From: Lautropia mirabilis
Lineage (GTDB): Bacteria; Pseudomonadota; Gammaproteobacteria; Burkholderiales; Burkholderiaceae_B
Assembly (NCBI GenBank): GCA_945876565.1
Contig: CAMCOS010000009.1
Coordinates: 26,360 to 90,359, forward strand
DNA: 64,000 nt
Direction of reading: 5' to 3'
Part shown: positions 42,825 through 51,818 of the stretch, one piece after another
Layout of the letters: the number at the start of each line of letters is the position of its first letter
Numbering within the stretch: the first letter of the stretch is position 1
Position numbers and translations under genes: made by a program
The notes under the pieces: model-generated
Seen by the model: the letters and a program-made list of their open reading frames with translations, nothing else
What the model was told of the DNA's origin: nothing
The model's database searches: none

Positions 42825-44054
42825 TCAAAACAGAATCCGCGTGCGGATCGTGCCCGGCACCTCGCGCAAGCGCGCGAGTGCCTCGCTTGACTCAAGCGTG
42901 TCGGTGTCCATCACCACGTAGCCCACAGACCCCCGGGTCTGTAGATACTGTGCCGAGATATTGACGCCCGTGTCCGAAAAAATCTGGTTAATCGCCGACA
43001 GCATCCCGGGCACATTGTGATGGATATGCAAGATGCGGTGCTTGCCGGGGTGAGCCGGCAATGCCACCTCCGGAAAGTTCACCGCCGACACAGACGTGCC
43101 ATTGTCACTGTACTTCACGAGCTTTTCTGCGACTTCACGCCCAATGCTCTCCTGCGCTTCCACGGTCGAGCCGCCCACATGGGGCGTGAGGATCACGTTG
43201 TCTAAGCCGCGCAATGGGCTTTCAAAGGCATGCTGATTGCTCGCTGGCTCCTCTGGAAACACATCAATGGCGGCTCCTAGCAACCTACCACTGTCTAGTG
43301 CGTGCTTCAAAGCGTCAATTTCCACAACCGTTCCGCGCGAGGCATTAATCAACACGCTTTGATCGCCCATTTGCGCAAACTGCGCTGGGCCCATCATCCA
43401 ACGGGTATCAGGCGTTTCCGGTACATGCAGCGTCACCACATGCGACTCGCTCAAGAGCTCGCCCAAGGTCATGACTTGCCGTGCATTGCCATGCGGCAGC
43501 TTGGTCACGACATCATAAAAAATCACTCGCATGCCCAAAGACTCGGCCATCACCGACAACTGCGAACCAATCGATCCATAACCGACGATACCGAGTGTTT
43601 TGCCGCGTAACTCATACGAATTATCTGCGGACTTTAACCACTGCCCACGATGGGCAGCGGCGTTCTTGGCGGGGATGCCGCGCAACAAGACAATGGCTTG
43701 CGCCAACACCAACTCGGCAACGGATCGCGTGTTGGAGTACGGCGCATTAAATACCGCAACACCGTGCTCAAGCGCCGCCTGTAAATCCACTTGATTGGTA
43801 CCTATACAAAAGCAACCCACCGCATTGAGCTTGGCAGCCGCTTCAAACACCGGTGCGGTTAATTGCGTACGCGAGCGAATCCCTAAAAAGTGAACGTCTC
43901 TGACGCGTTCGATCAAGGCTAGCCCATCAAGCGAGCCTTTCTCACGCTCTATGTTGTGATAACCCGCCGCTCGAATTAATGCTTCTGCGCTGTCATGCAC
44001 ACCTTCTAACAACAAGAACTTGATTAACTGCTTGTCTACTGAAGTCTGCTTCAT
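42825..44054 (-). CDS. serA: D-3-phosphoglycerate dehydrogenase
   Basis: SerA (409 residues, as long as the E. coli enzyme) catalyses the first step of serine synthesis. NAD-binding GKTLGIVGYGSIGSQLSVMAE (about 150-170), catalytic-site RSRTQL and HVGGSTVEAQ, and a C-terminal ACT domain (HIHHNVPGMLSAINQIFSD ... GYVVMDTD) that normally gives feedback inhibition by serine. The ATG at 44054 matches family starts; the frame is open far upstream through an 11-bp repeat array, which is not protein-coding in relatives. Confidence 0.97.
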   Translation of the reverse strand: MKQTSVDKQLIKFLLLEGVHDSAEALIRAAGYHNIEREKGSLDGLALIERVRDVHFLGIRSRTQLTAPVFEAAAKLNAVGCFCIGTNQVDLQAALEHGVAVFNAPYSNTRSVAELVLAQAIVLLRGIPAKNAAAHRGQWLKSADNSYELRGKTLGIVGYGSIGSQLSVMAESLGMRVIFYDVVTKLPHGNARQVMTLGELLSESHVVTLHVPETPDTRWMMGPAQFAQMGDQSVLINASRGTVVEIDALKHALDSGRLLGAAIDVFPEEPASNQHAFESPLRGLDNVILTPHVGGSTVEAQESIGREVAEKLVKYSDNGTSVSAVNFPEVALPAHPGKHRILHIHHNVPGMLSAINQIFSDTGVNISAQYLQTRGSVGYVVMDTDTLESSEALARLREVPGTIRTRILF

Positions 44055-44148
44055 GATGCGCATGCTGCTCTCGAACAACGAAAGCACAAAGCATACTGAG
44101 CCGCAAAGATAAATAGGGGGATAACCACATCGCCATCGCAAGTGGCAG

Positions 44149-44192
44149 ACACCGGCCAAACACCGGCCAAACACCGGCCGAACATCGACCAA
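44149..44192. repeat. 11-bp tandem repeat, 4 copies, upstream of serA
   Basis: ACACCGGCCAA-type units (two perfect, two diverged) lie about 95 bp upstream of the serA start, in its leader or promoter region. Confidence 0.95.
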
Positions 44193-44247
44193 ACATTGGT
44201 ACGGTGCCAGTGGCTCTGACGCGTCGCGCTCTTGAAGCCCAATCGGC

Positions 44248-44469
44248 TTAGGCCGCTTGCAGTGTCTCTGACACCCAGCGACGGCGGCGCCCCGAGCCAG
44301 GCTCGACCTCCCAGACAAAGCCGGTGGAGGCGCGGATCATCAATCGCCCTTCTTCAATGAAGGCATCAAAGGCACCCGGTACGCAGATTTTGCGGGCAGT
44401 ACCCAACATCGGTTTTCTGAGGTAAACCGCTTCTTCCCTGACATCAACACGTTCGATGATCCATTCCAT
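44248..44469 (-). CDS. Small hypothetical protein
   Basis: A 73-residue frame, MEWIIERVDVREEAVYLRKP..., with a basic C-terminal patch GSGRRRRWVSE. I do not recognise it. No signal peptide or helix. It is upstream of serA on the same strand (gap 194 bp). Plausible codon use and an ATG start, but the ribosome site is weak. Confidence 0.5.
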   Translation of the reverse strand: MEWIIERVDVREEAVYLRKPMLGTARKICVPGAFDAFIEEGRLMIRASTGFVWEVEPGSGRRRRWVSETLQAA

Positions 44470-44988
44470 AAACTAGATCTTATCCAAACCCCGTTTAGGG
44501 TCGATCTAAGTTGACGCAAAATACCCATGCGAGATAGCCGAAAAGGCCTTGTTTGTCGCATCGGCACGACAGTGCCGAAACAATCCCACCGATGCTGCAG
44601 TGCGCAATGCTCGGGCTATCAGCGCTGTTCGGAACGCGAGCCATACAGAACAAGTCTCTATAACTACTTCAATCCATTGCTCAACTGACAGCGGACAGCT
44701 GTCATAAGAGTGACTGTGATTACCTCAGACCCACATGGCGGCGTCTGATCAGCAAGTGCCGTGGATAACGCACCCGGAAAATCCCTCGCGGTGTTCTTTA
44801 ACAATACCAACGTGGGCAAATAGGTTCGCGACTTGGTGGCGCATCTGCCCACGCAACAGCCTTGGCCATTTCACCAGTACACCATGCTACAAACAGTTGA
44901 GCAGACATTTCAAACCCGGATAATGCAAACACACCTGCAAGAGTACGTCGCACACAGGCACTGAAACTTGACATCGGAGACACGCAAG
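44470..44988. other. Gene-free stretch upstream of the molybdopterin oxidoreductase
   Basis: About 520 bp without an intact gene. One frame (about 44765-44960) reads SLAVFFNNTNVGK, a stop, then VRDLVAHLPTQQPWPFHQY, which might be a decayed coding fragment but is too short to name. No tRNA, terminator or clear promoter recognised. Confidence 0.5.
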
Positions 44989-47289
44989 TTGGCCAGCTAC
45001 ACCTCATCGCACTGGGGCGTCTACGAGATCAAACACAACGCCGATGGCGCGCCTTGGCTCGATACGTTCAAGGCCGACCCGGATCCCTCTGAGATTGGGC
45101 TGACCATGCTCGAAGCCAGCACCCGGCTTCGCGTAGCCAAGCCAGCCGTGCGCCTAAGCATCCTGAAGCATGGGCTGGGCGCTGCACCTGAACTTCGTGG
45201 AATCGATCCGTTTGTTGAAGTCGACTGGGATCAAGCGCTTGATCTGGCCAGCCAAGCCATTGCGCAGACCATTGAGCAGCACGGCAACCGCGCCATCTTT
45301 GGCGGCTCGTATGGCTGGTCGAGTGCGGGACGGTTTCATCACGCGCAAAGTCAGGTGCATCGATTCTTAAATGCCGCCGGCGGCTACGTGCGCCACATGG
45401 ATTCCTACAGCCTAGGAGCTGGACGGGTGGTGCTGCCGCACGTCGTGGCACCCATGGATGATTTGATGGCTGTGCACACGAGTTGGGATGTGATGACCAA
45501 GCACACCGAGCTCTTTGTGACCTTTGGCGGCGTGCCGCGCAAGAATGCGCAAGTCAATCCGGGTGGTGCTAGTGAGCACTTAGTCAAAGGCGGACTCTAC
45601 GCCATGGCTAAAGCTGGCGTTCAGTTTGTGAATCTCAGTCCGACCCGCGCTGACCTTGATGTGGGTGGCGAGTTTGAGTGGATCCCGATTCGCCCCAACA
45701 CCGATGTGGCCTGCATGCTGGGTTTGGCTCATGCCGTGCATGCAGCCCATGGGCACGATCGCGATTTCTTGGAGAAGTACTGCACGGGCTTTGATAAGTT
45801 CGAGGCCTACCTCACTGGCCAATCAGACGGTCAAGCCAAGACACCCGAATGGGCTGCCAAGATTTGCGGCGTGCCCGCCAGTCAGATCGAGGGGCTAGCC
45901 AAACGCATGATGGGTGCACGCACCATGCTCAACGTGTGCTGGGCTGCGCAACGCGCGCACCACGGTGAACAGCCGTTCTGGATGATCGTGACCCTGGCAG
46001 CCATGCTGGGACAAATCGGTTTGCCAGGCGGCGGTTTCGGCGTGGGCTATGGGGCGATGAACATGATGGGCATGGCCAACCCCAAGTTTGGGGGGCCCAC
46101 CCTGGCACAAGGCCAGCCCCGGATTCCTGAGTTCATTCCAGTTGCCCGGATCACCGATATGCTGGAAAAGCCTGGCCAAACGTTCCACTACAACGGCACA
46201 GCCCACACATACCCCAAGATAGAGCTGATTTATTGGGCAGGCGGCAATCCGTTTCATCACCACCAGGACCTGAAACGATTAATCCGTGCCTGGCGGCAAG
46301 TCCCCCACGTGATTGTCAACGAACAGTTCTGGAACGCCAACGCCAAACTCGCCGACATTATCTTGCCAGCGACCACGACATTTGAGCGTGAAGACATCGG
46401 CTTTGCCACCCGAGACCGATACATGATCGCGATGCGCCAAATACTGCCACCACATGAACAAGCCCGCGACGACTACGATATTTTCCGTGGCTTGGCCAAG
46501 CGACTGGGCTGCGAAGTAGCGTTCACTGAGGGTCGTGATGCCCAAGCCTGGATCCGCCACCTGTACGAAGACTGCCGCCCACGTGCCAAAGCGGCTGGTA
46601 TCACCTTGCCGGACTTCGACACCTTCAGAGAAGATGGCATCATCGACTTGCGGCAGCCTGACCAGTACAACAACATGCTGCAAGATTTCCGCGAGAACCC
46701 TGAAGCACACCGACTCAACACCCCGTCTGGGCGAATTGAGATCTACAGCTCGCGCATCGCCGGGTTTCAACATGCAGATTGCCCGCCGCACCCCACCTGG
46801 ATGGAGCCCGCCGAGTGGGTCGGTAGCGCGCTGACCAAGGATTACCCTTTACACCTGATCTCAGACCAGCCTGCTGGTAAGCTGCATAGCCAGCTAGACC
46901 ACAGCAAACTGAGTCAAAGCACCAAACTCAAAGACCGAGAGCCCATAGACATCAACCCTGAGGATGCTAAATCGCGCGACATCGAGACGGGTGATGCCGT
47001 CTGGGTATTCAATGGCCGCGGCAAATGTCTAGCCACTGCCAGAATCTGCCCAGACATTATCCAAGGCGCCGTGCGCCTGTCTACCGGCTCATGGCTGGAC
47101 CCCAACGACTGGGAAACACTGGACCACGACAAACACGGCAATCCAAATATGCTCACGCTAGACATTGCAAGTTCAGCGCTCTCGGGCGGTTGCAGTGCCC
47201 ACACCTGCCTGGTGGACATCAAAAAGTTTGTGGGTGAGCCCCCGGCCGTGACCGCATACGAGCTTCCCCGATTTGTCGAGCAGGGATAA
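44989..47289 (+). CDS. Molybdopterin-dependent oxidoreductase (BisC/DMSO-reductase family)
   Basis: About 766 residues of the DMSO/TMAO/biotin-sulfoxide reductase family. The region IFGGSYGWSSAGRFHHAQSQ (near residue 105-122) contains the molybdenum-ligating Ser; there is no N-terminal [4Fe-4S] motif and no Tat signal, so it is cytoplasmic as BisC is. Further blocks: WAGGNPFHHHQDLKRLIRAW, VNEQFWNANAKLADIILP and C-terminal GAVRLSTGSWLDP. The substrate (biotin sulfoxide, methionine sulfoxide or other S/N-oxide) is not decidable. TTG at 44989 is preferred because GGAG lies 9 bp upstream; a TTG at 44968 is possible. Confidence 0.92.
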   Translation: MASYTSSHWGVYEIKHNADGAPWLDTFKADPDPSEIGLTMLEASTRLRVAKPAVRLSILKHGLGAAPELRGIDPFVEVDWDQALDLASQAIAQTIEQHGNRAIFGGSYGWSSAGRFHHAQSQVHRFLNAAGGYVRHMDSYSLGAGRVVLPHVVAPMDDLMAVHTSWDVMTKHTELFVTFGGVPRKNAQVNPGGASEHLVKGGLYAMAKAGVQFVNLSPTRADLDVGGEFEWIPIRPNTDVACMLGLAHAVHAAHGHDRDFLEKYCTGFDKFEAYLTGQSDGQAKTPEWAAKICGVPASQIEGLAKRMMGARTMLNVCWAAQRAHHGEQPFWMIVTLAAMLGQIGLPGGGFGVGYGAMNMMGMANPKFGGPTLAQGQPRIPEFIPVARITDMLEKPGQTFHYNGTAHTYPKIELIYWAGGNPFHHHQDLKRLIRAWRQVPHVIVNEQFWNANAKLADIILPATTTFEREDIGFATRDRYMIAMRQILPPHEQARDDYDIFRGLAKRLGCEVAFTEGRDAQAWIRHLYEDCRPRAKAAGITLPDFDTFREDGIIDLRQPDQYNNMLQDFRENPEAHRLNTPSGRIEIYSSRIAGFQHADCPPHPTWMEPAEWVGSALTKDYPLHLISDQPAGKLHSQLDHSKLSQSTKLKDREPIDINPEDAKSRDIETGDAVWVFNGRGKCLATARICPDIIQGAVRLSTGSWLDPNDWETLDHDKHGNPNMLTLDIASSALSGGCSAHTCLVDIKKFVGEPPAVTAYELPRFVEQG

Positions 47290-47345
47290 AACTACCGTCA
47301 GTCAGTGTCACCACCTTCCTTCGCCTGACCCCCGGTATTTGATCA

Positions 47346-47374
47346 TTCACCCTGCTCTCACACAGCCGTATAAT
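47346..47374 (+). promoter_or_regulatory. Candidate promoter of the SulP gene
   Basis: TTCACC (47346-47351), 17-bp spacer, perfect TATAAT (47369-47374). It would give a leader of about 170 nt before the ATG at 47552, containing a 13-bp near-duplication (GACCGGAAAGCT / GACCGGGAAAGCT). Confidence 0.5.
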
Positions 47375-47551
47375 TAAACTGTTTATGAAGTGATACGACC
47401 TCGGTCATCAATTAATGAAGCACATGAAGCACGGCGCTCAATGGTTTAGCGGACAAAGCTAAGGTCGTGAGGATTGACCGGAAAGCTGACCGGGAAAGCT
47501 TAACAATTGGACAAAAGAGCAACTAGGCACAAACCACCATACAAACCCCGC

Positions 47552-49345
47552 ATGAATTTACCCTTGCTACCGTGGTTGAAAGATGTTCGCTTAAATAGCC
47601 AGACGCTGACGGGCGATCTGTCAGCCGCGGTGGTGGTTACCTTGATGCTGATTCCGCAAAGTCTGGCTTATGCGCTTTTAGCCGGGATGCCCGCGCATGT
47701 GGGCCTATATGCCAGCGTGCTGCCATTGATCGCCTATGCATTGTTTGGCAGAAGCCCAGCACTTGCCGTGGGTCCCGTGGCAATCGCCTCGGTCATGACC
47801 TTCGATGCCTTGCTGCCGTTTTTTACGCCGGGCTCGCCCGAGTGGGTCGCCGGCGGCATGTTCTTGGCCATTGCCTCTGGCCTGTTTCTGATGGTGTTTG
47901 GGTTTTTGCGGTTTGGGTTTATTGCCGCTTTGTTAAGTCATCCGGTCATGAGCGGGTTTGTGTCGGGCGCAGCCATTCTGATTATCCTCGGTCAAATCAA
48001 GACACTGACGGGCATCCCGGTGACCGGTGGCACGGCCATCGACCAACTGCAGCAGCTGCTCGCTAATCTAGGCGACATCAATGTGGTAACACTGACCGTG
48101 GGTTTGTCGACGTTCGTGCTGTTATTACTTGCCCGTCGCTTTGCTGGCAGGCTGTTTAAACAAATGGGCATGCGTGGACTTGGACTGGAGATTCTGACCA
48201 AAGCGAGTCCTTTGGTGATGATTGGCATCGTGACACTGGTGTTGGTGGCCACGGGTTTTGATGGCAGCACCAAGACCGTCGGTTCAGTGCCAGCGGGGCT
48301 ACCCATGCTGGCCTTGCCACCCATGACCTCGGCCTACAGTGGCCTGGTCATTTCGGCGCTCTTGATTGGCGTAGTGGGTTTTATTGAAAGCGTCTCTATG
48401 GCTCGAGCCATCGGTCGGATTCGGCAAGTACCCACCGACCCTGATGCGGAACTGCGTGGGTTAGGTGCTGCCAACGTTCTGTCTGGCCTTTCTGGCGCGT
48501 TTCCGGTCACAGGCGGCTTGTCACGCTCGGTGGTGAATCTGGATGCGGGCGCACGCACCCCTTTAGCAGGCGTATTTTCTGCGGGCTTGATGGTGCTGGT
48601 GCTACTGGGTGCCGGTCAATACCTCGCCGCTTTGCCGTTGGCTAGCCTGGCTGCACTTATTATCGTGGCCATCTGGGCCTTGTTTGATTGGCGCACCTTG
48701 CGCGAGTGCATCCGCTTTGACCGGGCTGATGCAGCCGGCTGGCTAGTGACGTTTTTGGGGGTACTGACGCTCGGCGTTGAGCACGGCATCATGCTGGGCA
48801 TCGCGCTGTCGGTGGGCACAGTTCTCTGGCGTCAGTCACGGCCGCACATTGCCGTGATCGGCAGATTACCCGGCTCGGAACATTTCCGCAACGTCCATCG
48901 TCACCAGGTCGAGACACTGGAAAACACCCTGTTTCTGCGGGTCGATGCCAATCTCTTTTTTGCGAATTGGGACAGGGTGCGTGAATTCATCGACCAGCAA
49001 TCGCACGCTTTGAGCGCGGGCGGTCAACTGGTCTTGAGCATGGCCAGCGTGTCAGACATCGACAGCACCGCTTTGGATGGGCTGCAGAGCCTAGCGCGCG
49101 ACCTCAAAACCCGTGAGATCGGTCTATCGCTATGCGAGGTCAAAGGACCGATCTCAGACAAACTCAAGCGCGCTCACCTGAGCGGTCAGGTCGACACCCA
49201 CCTCTCAAACCACGAAGCATTTGAGACAATCAAGTCCAAAGGCCATGCCATCATCAGCTCCCGCAAATCCGCAGTGTTTGACTCTGCTGATATTGACAAC
49301 GATGCAAATAGTGCCAAGACTGCCAACGCCGGTGACAAACTCTAG
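47552..49345 (+). CDS. SulP-family anion permease with STAS domain
   Basis: A 597-residue SulP transporter: conserved DLSAAVVVTLMLIPQSLAYALLAGMP at the first helices, GLYASVLPLIAYALFGRS, PVTGGLSRSVVNLDAGARTP, and a C-terminal STAS domain (about 430-560, LVLSMASVSDIDSTALDGL). It imports sulfate or bicarbonate/dicarboxylate. ATG at 47552 is preferred; a TTG at 47507 adds 15 basic residues. The 35-residue C-terminal tail is Asp/Asn/Ser-rich. It is 5 bp upstream of the DUF3025 gene. Confidence 0.93.
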   Translation: MNLPLLPWLKDVRLNSQTLTGDLSAAVVVTLMLIPQSLAYALLAGMPAHVGLYASVLPLIAYALFGRSPALAVGPVAIASVMTFDALLPFFTPGSPEWVAGGMFLAIASGLFLMVFGFLRFGFIAALLSHPVMSGFVSGAAILIILGQIKTLTGIPVTGGTAIDQLQQLLANLGDINVVTLTVGLSTFVLLLLARRFAGRLFKQMGMRGLGLEILTKASPLVMIGIVTLVLVATGFDGSTKTVGSVPAGLPMLALPPMTSAYSGLVISALLIGVVGFIESVSMARAIGRIRQVPTDPDAELRGLGAANVLSGLSGAFPVTGGLSRSVVNLDAGARTPLAGVFSAGLMVLVLLGAGQYLAALPLASLAALIIVAIWALFDWRTLRECIRFDRADAAGWLVTFLGVLTLGVEHGIMLGIALSVGTVLWRQSRPHIAVIGRLPGSEHFRNVHRHQVETLENTLFLRVDANLFFANWDRVREFIDQQSHALSAGGQLVLSMASVSDIDSTALDGLQSLARDLKTREIGLSLCEVKGPISDKLKRAHLSGQVDTHLSNHEAFETIKSKGHAIISSRKSAVFDSADIDNDANSAKTANAGDKL

Positions 49346-49350
49346 GCCAC

Positions 49351-50217
49351 ATGCATCCATCTGATTGCGTCATTCAAGCCAAGGTCTCTGACAGTTGCTC
49401 GCACACAGAATCAGAGACTGCCATGGTCAGTCGAAACACATCCTGGCGTGTGATGACCCAAACGGCGCCTGTGCTTTGGAATGGACTGCACACCACACTT
49501 TCGCGGTTTCATGACATGCCGGATCTCGAGGCGCTCAATGATGCAGCGAACGTCGATGGCCTACGAAATGCGCGTGCCCTGCCGATTCAGTTTATCGAAC
49601 AGACAACGCCTTGTGGTCAACGCGACTATGAGACCCAGATCCATGACCAAGGGCTGGTACCCACGCGCCCCGGGCACTGGCACGACATCTTCAACGCCAG
49701 CATGTGGCTCACTTACCCCAAAACGAAGGCTGCGCTGAACGCGGTCCACCTGCGACAACCGCCAGTGGGACAGAGAAGCCCTGCCAGCGATGCCGCCACC
49801 TTATTTGATGAAAGCGGCGCGGTGTTGATCGGACCTGACCCTCGTTTGGCCAGTTACTTAATCAATCACGATTGGAAAACCGCATTTGTCACCGAGCGCC
49901 ACTTGTGGCAAACACATCATTTGCTGGTTATCGGTCACGCTGTCCTGGAAAAGCTCGCCAACCCCTACCCTGGCATGATTGCCAAAGTGATTTACCAACC
50001 CTGGGCCGCGTTAAGCCAATCACAACTGAATCATCCGCCTATCGGGCTCGATGAGGCGATTGCCAAACGCTGGCAGGCTGATGAGTTCATTCGGCCATCG
50101 CAACTATTTCCTTTTCCCGTGTTTGGCCTGCCAGGCGCTGACTCAGACAACGAGGCGCCAGACTACTACGACAACCAGACGGTGTTTAGAGTTAAGTCCG
50201 GTAGTTCAGTCCGGTAG
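49351..50217 (+). CDS. DUF3025-family protein
   Basis: A 288-residue protein whose centre, RPGHWHDIFNASMWLTYPKTKAALNAVH (about 107-134), is the hallmark of DUF3025, a family of unknown function with a conserved His/Asp-rich core. LFDESGAVLI and LVIGHAVLEKLANPYPGMIAKV also match. No signal peptide. Probably co-transcribed with the SulP gene. A 13-bp tandem repeat runs across its stop codon, adding a few Ser/Val/Arg residues (VKSGSSVR). Confidence 0.87.
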   Translation: MHPSDCVIQAKVSDSCSHTESETAMVSRNTSWRVMTQTAPVLWNGLHTTLSRFHDMPDLEALNDAANVDGLRNARALPIQFIEQTTPCGQRDYETQIHDQGLVPTRPGHWHDIFNASMWLTYPKTKAALNAVHLRQPPVGQRSPASDAATLFDESGAVLIGPDPRLASYLINHDWKTAFVTERHLWQTHHLLVIGHAVLEKLANPYPGMIAKVIYQPWAALSQSQLNHPPIGLDEAIAKRWQADEFIRPSQLFPFPVFGLPGADSDNEAPDYYDNQTVFRVKSGSSVR

Positions 50218-50233
50218 TTCAGTGCGGTAAGTC
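50195..50233 (+). repeat. 13-bp tandem repeat, 3 copies, crossing a stop codon
   Basis: AGTCCGGTAGTTC (third copy diverged) starts within the last codons of the DUF3025 gene, contains its TAG in the second copy, and continues downstream. Confidence 0.93.
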
Positions 50234-50318
50234 AGCCGGACTGTCAGCCAACCTCGCCTAAGAAGACATCTTCCGGATTAAATTAGTAAGCAAATCAATT
50301 CGCTCACCCGGAGACGCC

Positions 50319-50917
50319 ATGACTCAACCTGAATACCCGGCCTTGGCGGTGGTTGATCGTGATGCGCCCGAGCTAATGACAGCCAGTGCAGGTTTGGTCG
50401 GTGCCCAGGCATTGGTGTGCGATGTTTCTGTGCCAGAGCAGGTCGAGCAAATGGCCAAGGACGGACTGAGCTGGGGTGGTCGGGCCGATGCGCTGATCAA
50501 TAACGCCAGCGTAGCTGCCTTTGGTCCCATGGTGCGATCGTTACCATGGCCTCGATCTCGGGCTTGCGAGCCTCGACCTTGCGCATGGCTTATGGCACCT
50601 CCACAGCAGCCGTCATCCGCCCAGCCAAGCAACAGGCAGCCGATCTCGGTCGATATCATGTCAGGGCAAACTGCGTGGCACAGGGCCCGGTGCGCACCAA
50701 GCTCGCGATCGCCGTACACAGCCCGCAAGTTGTTGCCGCCCATCACAACGCCATCGCGCTCAATCGCCATGGCAGTGAAGCAGAAATTGCCCACGCCATC
50801 GTGTTTCTGGCATCGAACAAGGCAAGTTACATCACAGGCCAAGTGCTCGCAGCCGATGGTGGGTTTGATGCCACCGGGGTTGGATTGCCCGCACTTCGAA
50901 CCGATAGCGGCGAATGA
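50319..50917 (+). pseudogene. Broken short-chain dehydrogenase
   Basis: SDR remnants in two frames. The first (from the ATG at 50319) reads ALAVVDRD...LVCDVSVPEQVEQM...ADALINNASVAAFGPM, i.e. the end of the second strand and the NNA motif, but the N-terminal Gly-rich nucleotide-binding segment is missing. A second frame (from about 50540) continues TMASISGLRASTLRMAYGTSTAAV and ASYITGQVLAADGGFDATG, the C-terminal half. About 50 residues normally between NNA and the Ser motif are lost, with a frame change. At least two deletions are needed, so this is a real pseudogene. Confidence 0.82.
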
Positions 50918-50948
50918 CCACCATGAATAACCACCATCCATGACGACC

Positions 50949-51681
50949 ATGACTGACTTCATCTACCTGAACAACTGGGACCGCGAGCAAGCAGCAACCC
51001 GCTTTGATCATGCCTTGGCCAAATCTGGACTTTCTATTCGCACGTATAAAACGGTTGAGGGTGAGTTGCCGGATCAGACCACCATACAGAACGCTCGTGG
51101 TGTGTTTGTGAGCGCCAGTGTGGCCGGTGCCTACGATGGGCACGCCTGGATTGATGCGCTCGGACACACCTTGCGGTTTGGCGCAACAGCAAGTGCCGAT
51201 GCTGGGGCTGTGTTTTGGGGCGCAGGTGCTGGCCTGGGCCTTGGTTGACAAAGACCAGGTGTTTAAACGAACCGACCGTGAAACGGGATACGGCGAACTA
51301 CGATTGACTCCGGTTGGTAGAACCGATCCTTTGACACAGGACTTTGCGCCCATCATGCGAACCTTCATGTGGCATGGTGATGAGGTGCGCGCTGACCACC
51401 CCGATATCATCGTGCTGGCCGACAATGATGTCTGCGCCAACCACCTGTGGCGCTGGCGCCATGGCCCGGTTTGGGGCATACAACCACACCCTGAAATGGA
51501 TCAAAACCAGATATGCGATTTTCTGCACAAAAACCGCGACTGGTTTGCCGCTGAGGGAAAGGATGTGGAACCCATCCTGGCGGCACTTGAACCCAACGAT
51601 GACCTGAGTCCTATTTTTGACAGATTCTTAGCCCTTGTCCAAACTGGGGTTCCCAGACAAAATGACCGCCGGACAAAATGA
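50949..51681 (+). pseudogene. Class I glutamine amidotransferase gene with a frameshift
   Basis: Frame one (from 50949) gives IYLNNWDREQAATRFDHAL ... GVFVSASVAGAYDGHAWIDALGHTL; frame two (from about 51170) gives QQQVPMLGLCFGAQVLAW with the nucleophile Cys, and later WGIQPHPEMDQNQICDF with the His-Pro-Glu of the triad. Together they form a complete class I glutamine amidotransferase of about 240 residues. One extra base (or two missing) between about 51168 and 51195 separates them. This may be a genuine single mutation or a sequence error; nothing else in the gene is damaged. Confidence 0.78.
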
Positions 51682-51818
51682 CCGCCGACACAATGATCTA
51701 ATGACCAAGGGATGAGATGTAGAAGTCATGCGTTGTCAAAGCAATCAGCGACCAAACCCCAGCCACCTTCCGTCCAACCACCCACCGCCCAATCAACTGC
51801 AACCCAACGAGTCCCACC

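Noticed and set aside
42825..44318. SerA with an 88-residue Arg/Cys-rich N-terminal extension
   Set aside because: The extension is the translation of an 11-bp repeat region and has no similarity to SerA, whose family length is matched from the ATG at 44054.
44765..44960. Decayed coding gene before the molybdopterin oxidoreductase
   Set aside because: One stop-interrupted frame of about 60 codons without a recognisable family; it could be chance.
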